Shown here one piece after another: positions 60,709 through 64,000 of a stretch of 64,000 bases of DNA. Origin of the DNA: Streptomyces sp. NBRC 110028 (GTDB lineage: Bacteria; Actinomycetota; Actinomycetes; Streptomycetales; Streptomycetaceae). Position 1 is the first letter of the stretch. Each line of letters begins with the position of its first letter. Position numbers and translations under genes: made by a program. The stretch spans positions 556,754-620,753 of the forward strand of contig NZ_BBUZ01000025.1 of the NCBI RefSeq assembly GCF_001417735.1. Direction: 5' to 3'. Under the pieces are notes generated by a model that saw nothing but the letters and a program-made list of their open reading frames with translations, was not told the origin of the DNA and made no database searches.

Positions 60709-63700
60709 GTGCGCTACGCCATACTCGGCACCACCCAGGCCCACCACGACGACGGCACCCCCGTCGACCTCGGCGGCGCACGGCTGCGCGCCCTGCTGAC
60801 GGCGCTCGCCCTGACCCCGGGGCGGCTGCGGACGAACGGCGCGCTCATCGCCGAGGTCTGGGACACCGACCCGCCCGCCGACGAGAACGGGGCGCTGCAG
60901 GCCCTCGTCGCGCGGCTGCGGCGGGCCGTCGGCAAGGCGGCGATCGCGTCCGGCCCCGGCGGCTACCGGCTGTGCGCCGAGCCCGACGACGTCGATCTGC
61001 ACCGCTTCGAACGGCTCGCGGAGGAGGGCGCCCGCGCCCTCGCCGACGACGACCCGGCCAAGGCCGCCGCGGCTTACGACGACGCCCTCGCCCTGTGGCG
61101 CGGCCCGGCGCTCACCGACCTGCCCGACGCGATGGCCGCGGCCGCCCGCGCCGAGGCCCAGCGGCTGGACGCCCGGCGCGGCCGGATCACCGCCGCCCTC
61201 GCCCTCGGCGACGCCGCCCAGGCCCTCCCCGCGCTCGCCGAGCTGTGCGACGCGCACCCCCTGGACGAGCCGCTGCACGGCTTGCGCATCCGCGCCCTGC
61301 GGGACACCGGCCGCCCAGCGGAGGCGCTGGCCGCGTACGAGGCGATCCGGGCGGAGATCGCCGACCGGCTGGGCGCCGACCCGGGCCCCGAGCTGCGCGC
61401 CCTGCACGCCGAGCTGCTGGCTCCCGAGCCACGGAAGGCCCAGCGGCCCCCGCGGCCCCAGCGGGCGGAGCGCCCCGCGCGCGGCGGCAATCTGCGGGCC
61501 CGGCTCACCAGCTTCGTCGGCCGGGAGGCCGATCTGGCCGCGCTGCGCACCGATCTGGCCGCGCACCGGCTGATCACCCTCCTCGGGCCCGGCGGCGCGG
61601 GGAAGACCCGGCTGTCCCAGGAGGCCGCCGAATCGGTCGCGAGCGCCTGGCCGGACGGGGTGTGGCTGGCCGAACTCGCCCCCGTGGACGACCCGGAGAC
61701 CGTGCCCGAGACCGTGCTCACCGCGCTCGGCGCGCGCGAGACCGTCATCCGCGGCAGCGCCGCCGAGGGGCTGCGCGCCGCGGCCGACCCGACCGCCCAC
61801 GATCCGCTCGCGCGGCTCGTGGAGCACTGCGAACCGCGCCGGATGCTGATCGTGCTCGACAACTGCGAGCATCTGGTCGAGGCCGCGGCGCGGCTCGCCG
61901 ACTCCCTGCTGGCCCGCTGCCCCGGCGTCACCGTCCTGGCCACCAGCCGCGAACCGCTCGCGGTCCCCGGCGAGTTGGTGCGCCCGGTGGAGCCGCTGCC
62001 GGACCCGGTGGCGCTGCGGCTGTTCCAGGAGCGGGGCGCGGCGGCCCGCCCCGGCTTCCGCACCGACGACGACCCGGCGGCGTGCGCCGAGATCTGCCGG
62101 CGCCTGGACGGCCTGCCGCTGGCCGTCGAACTGGCCGCCGCCCGGCTGCGGCTGCTGGGCCCACGGCAGATCGCCGACCGCCTCGACGACCGCTTCCGCC
62201 TGCTGACCAGCGGCAGCCGCACCGTGCTGCCCCGCCAGCAGACGCTGCGCGCCGTCGTCGACTGGTCCTGGGACCTGCTGGACGACCGCGAGCGCACCGT
62301 CCTCGCCCGCCTCTCCGTCTTCGCGGGCGGCTGCGACCTCACCGAGGCCGAGGCGGTCTGCGGCGATCCGCGCGACCGCAGGCCCGTCGATCCCCGGGAC
62401 GTCGCCGCGCTGCTCGGGTCGCTGGTCGACAAGTCGCTGGTGGTCGCCGCGCCCGGGACGGACGGCGAGATGCGCTACCGGCTGCTGGAGACCGTCGCCG
62501 AGTACGCGGCGGAGCGGCTGGACGAGGCGGGGGAGCGGGCCGTGGTCGAACGGCGGCACCTGGTCGCGTACCGGGAGCTGGCCCGTACCGCCGACCCGTT
62601 GCTGCGCGGCCGCGAACAGCGCGTCTGGCTGCCCCGGCTGGAGACCGAGCACGAGAACCTGCGCACCGCGCTGCGCCGGGCCGTCGCGGCGGGCGACGAG
62701 CAGGAGGCGCTGTGCCTGGTGCTGTCGCTCGGCTGGTTCTGGAACCTGCGCGGCCACCGCGGCGACGCACGCCAGTGGGCGACGGCCGTGGCGCGGATGG
62801 GCCCCAACCCGTTCGAGCCGCCGGTCGCCCCGGCGCCCCCGCTGCACCGGAGCTGCACGGCCGAACCGCCGCCGATGGAGCCCGAGCTGCTTCAGGAGGC
62901 GCGGCGCGGGGTGCGGTTGCTCGCGCTGGCCAACCTCGAAGGCAATCTGCGCGCCATGGACGACGAGGAGTCCCGGCGCGAGATGCGGGGCATCGTCGAG
63001 GCCTACCGCCCGGGACTGCCGCAGAACTGCCGGGTCCCCGGCGTCATGTGGTTCTTCGCGGTGCTGCTGACGGGCGACCTCGCCCTGATGCGGGACGTCG
63101 TGGACGCGTCGGTGCGCACCAGCCGGAAGCTGGGCTACACCTGGGAGCTGGCCTTCACCCTCCAGATGCGGGCCAAGGTGATGACCCAGCGCGGCGGCGG
63201 CGATCCCGGGGAGCAGGCGCGCCGGGACGCCGACGAGAGTCTGGAGATCTTCAAGAGCCTCGGTGACGCCTGGGGCACGGCCGAGGCGCTGTCCGGGCGC
63301 GGCGAGACCCTGGAGCTGATCGGCGACGGCCGGGCCGCGGCCGACGACTACCGGGCGGCGATCGCCTACGTCGAGGAGCTGGACGCGCATTCCCACGTCT
63401 CGCTGCTCAGGGCCCGGCTGGCGGGGCTGCACGTCGAGCACGGGGACGAGGCGGAGGCGGCGGAGGGCGAGCGGGTCCTGCGCGAGCTGCTGGCGGAGCG
63501 GGCGCAGGCGGATGCCGAGGCCGCGACGTACGTCCGGATGCACCTGGCCCACCGGTGCGGCGTCACGGGCCGGGTGGCCGAGGCCCGGGAGCATCTGGCG
63601 GTGCTGCACCACGAGTTCCGCCACCGGGCGCTCGACCTGTTCCAGGGCCTGGTCGAGGGGATGATGGCCTGGCTGGACCTGATGGAGGGGCAGCCGGGGG

Positions 63701-64000
63701 AGGCGCTGACCCGGATTCGCGGGGCGCTGGCGAAGACCGGCGACTTCATGACCCATGTGGTCGCCCCGCAGGTGCCCGTGATCCAGCTGGTGACCGCCGC
63801 GCGGGCGCTGGCCGCGCTCGGCGGCACGGAGCGGGCCGAGGCCGCGGCACGGCTGCTCGGCGCGTACGACGCGCTGCGGCCCGGCCTCCAGCGGGTTCCC
63901 GCCAAGGAGGGCGCGGACCGGGCGGCGGGCGAGGCGGCGGCGCGGGCCTGGCTGGACGACGGGAGGTACGAGCGGGCGTACGCGGAGGGCGGGGGCCTCA
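60709..64000 (+). CDS. SARP/AfsR-type regulator with NB-ARC ATPase (3' truncated)
   Basis: Over 1097 codons are open to the window end. GTG 60709 begins MRYAILGTTQAH. The N-terminus is a winged-helix OmpR-type DNA-binding domain (LGGARLRALLTALALTPGR region), followed by a bacterial transcriptional activation domain (FERLAEEGARALADDDPAK, LHGLRIRALRDTGRPAEAL). The NB-ARC ATPase has Walker A GPGGAGKTRLS (about 297) and LIVLDNCEHLVEA. A helical TPR-like part follows. Such proteins activate secondary metabolism genes in streptomycetes. Which cluster it controls cannot be told. The C-terminus is missing. Confidence 0.87.
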   Translation, partial: MRYAILGTTQAHHDDGTPVDLGGARLRALLTALALTPGRLRTNGALIAEVWDTDPPADENGALQALVARLRRAVGKAAIASGPGGYRLCAEPDDVDLHRFERLAEEGARALADDDPAKAAAAYDDALALWRGPALTDLPDAMAAAARAEAQRLDARRGRITAALALGDAAQALPALAELCDAHPLDEPLHGLRIRALRDTGRPAEALAAYEAIRAEIADRLGADPGPELRALHAELLAPEPRKAQRPPRPQRAERPARGGNLRARLTSFVGREADLAALRTDLAAHRLITLLGPGGAGKTRLSQEAAESVASAWPDGVWLAELAPVDDPETVPETVLTALGARETVIRGSAAEGLRAAADPTAHDPLARLVEHCEPRRMLIVLDNCEHLVEAAARLADSLLARCPGVTVLATSREPLAVPGELVRPVEPLPDPVALRLFQERGAAARPGFRTDDDPAACAEICRRLDGLPLAVELAAARLRLLGPRQIADRLDDRFRLLTSGSRTVLPRQQTLRAVVDWSWDLLDDRERTVLARLSVFAGGCDLTEAEAVCGDPRDRRPVDPRDVAALLGSLVDKSLVVAAPGTDGEMRYRLLETVAEYAAERLDEAGERAVVERRHLVAYRELARTADPLLRGREQRVWLPRLETEHENLRTALRRAVAAGDEQEALCLVLSLGWFWNLRGHRGDARQWATAVARMGPNPFEPPVAPAPPLHRSCTAEPPPMEPELLQEARRGVRLLALANLEGNLRAMDDEESRREMRGIVEAYRPGLPQNCRVPGVMWFFAVLLTGDLALMRDVVDASVRTSRKLGYTWELAFTLQMRAKVMTQRGGGDPGEQARRDADESLEIFKSLGDAWGTAEALSGRGETLELIGDGRAAADDYRAAIAYVEELDAHSHVSLLRARLAGLHVEHGDEAEAAEGERVLRELLAERAQADAEAATYVRMHLAHRCGVTGRVAEAREHLAVLHHEFRHRALDLFQGLVEGMMAWLDLMEGQPGEALTRIRGALAKTGDFMTHVVAPQVPVIQLVTAARALAALGGTERAEAAARLLGAYDALRPGLQRVPAKEGADRAAGEAAARAWLDDGRYERAYAEGGGL

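Noticed and set aside
60079..63756. Long minus-strand open frame opposite the SARP regulator
   Set aside because: It is Gly/Arg/Gln/Pro-rich without domains and mirrors the third-position G/C bias of the real plus-strand gene.

Overview
The window is about 70% G+C. Start codons are often GTG (one TTG), most third positions are G or C, and it carries Tat substrates, a SARP/AfsR-type regulator, an F420 oxidoreductase, a type VII secretion (T7SS) accessory family, an efe iron-uptake operon and a metalloproteinase-inhibitor-like secreted protein. Together these point to a Streptomyces or a close relative. No rRNA, tRNA, CRISPR array, intact transposase or replication origin was found.

Layout. 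(1) 1-26805, accessory secretion/toxin block: one 5'-truncated giant gene (over 6300 codons, all in this window up to 19015), two T7SS-associated SseB-like paralogues with a third orphan tail between them, a 1267-residue protein with an ADP-ribosyltransferase-like C-terminus behind a roughly 520-residue proline linker, and a membrane-anchored ricin-type lectin. All read rightwards, and strong hairpins follow the second paralogue and the lectin. (2) 26806-33535, housekeeping/accessory mixture: ABC-F ATPase with a structured leader, a glycosyltransferase remnant, a secreted protein, an SDR, a Tat-exported PhoD phosphatase and two small coupled proteins. (3) 33482-36773, island-like segment: XRE regulator, an 11+11 bp palindrome, and an orphan protein with a HEPN-like C-terminus. 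(4) 36818-45334, metabolic and regulatory genes: Gfo/Idh dehydrogenase, MFS pump, beta-lactamase-like hydrolase, an atypical CYP157-like P450, an approximately 160 bp MITE inserted exactly at the junction of two convergent stop codons, Rsm22-like methyltransferase, TetR, glycerophosphodiesterase and a primase/polymerase-like protein. (5) 45344-51651, iron and heme: lipoprotein, EfeU, EfeB and EfeO under a putative IdeR/DmdR1 iron box, then heme oxygenase and methionine aminopeptidase. (6) 51652-53408: secreted I36 inhibitor-like protein and a hypothetical protein. (7) 53518-58109: sialidase plus sugar ABC transporter operon with a clear promoter and operator but no ATPase. (8) 58134-64000: F420 reductase, a small membrane protein, a site-2 protease, Uma2 and a 3'-truncated SARP-NB-ARC regulator.

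The most notable candidate system is the block 1-26747. The giant protein combines about eight repeated beta-rich modules with a lethal-factor-type HExxH zincin, a Tox-PL papain-fold glutamine-deamidase-like domain, a caspase-like His/Cys ('lonely Cys') domain and an amidoligase-like C-terminal domain. Its neighbours are T7SS-associated proteins, a possible second effector (ART-like) and a surface lectin. Delivery by T7SS and toxicity are inferred. The secretion machinery itself is not in the window. Enzymatic calls rest on motifs read by eye; no profile search was run.
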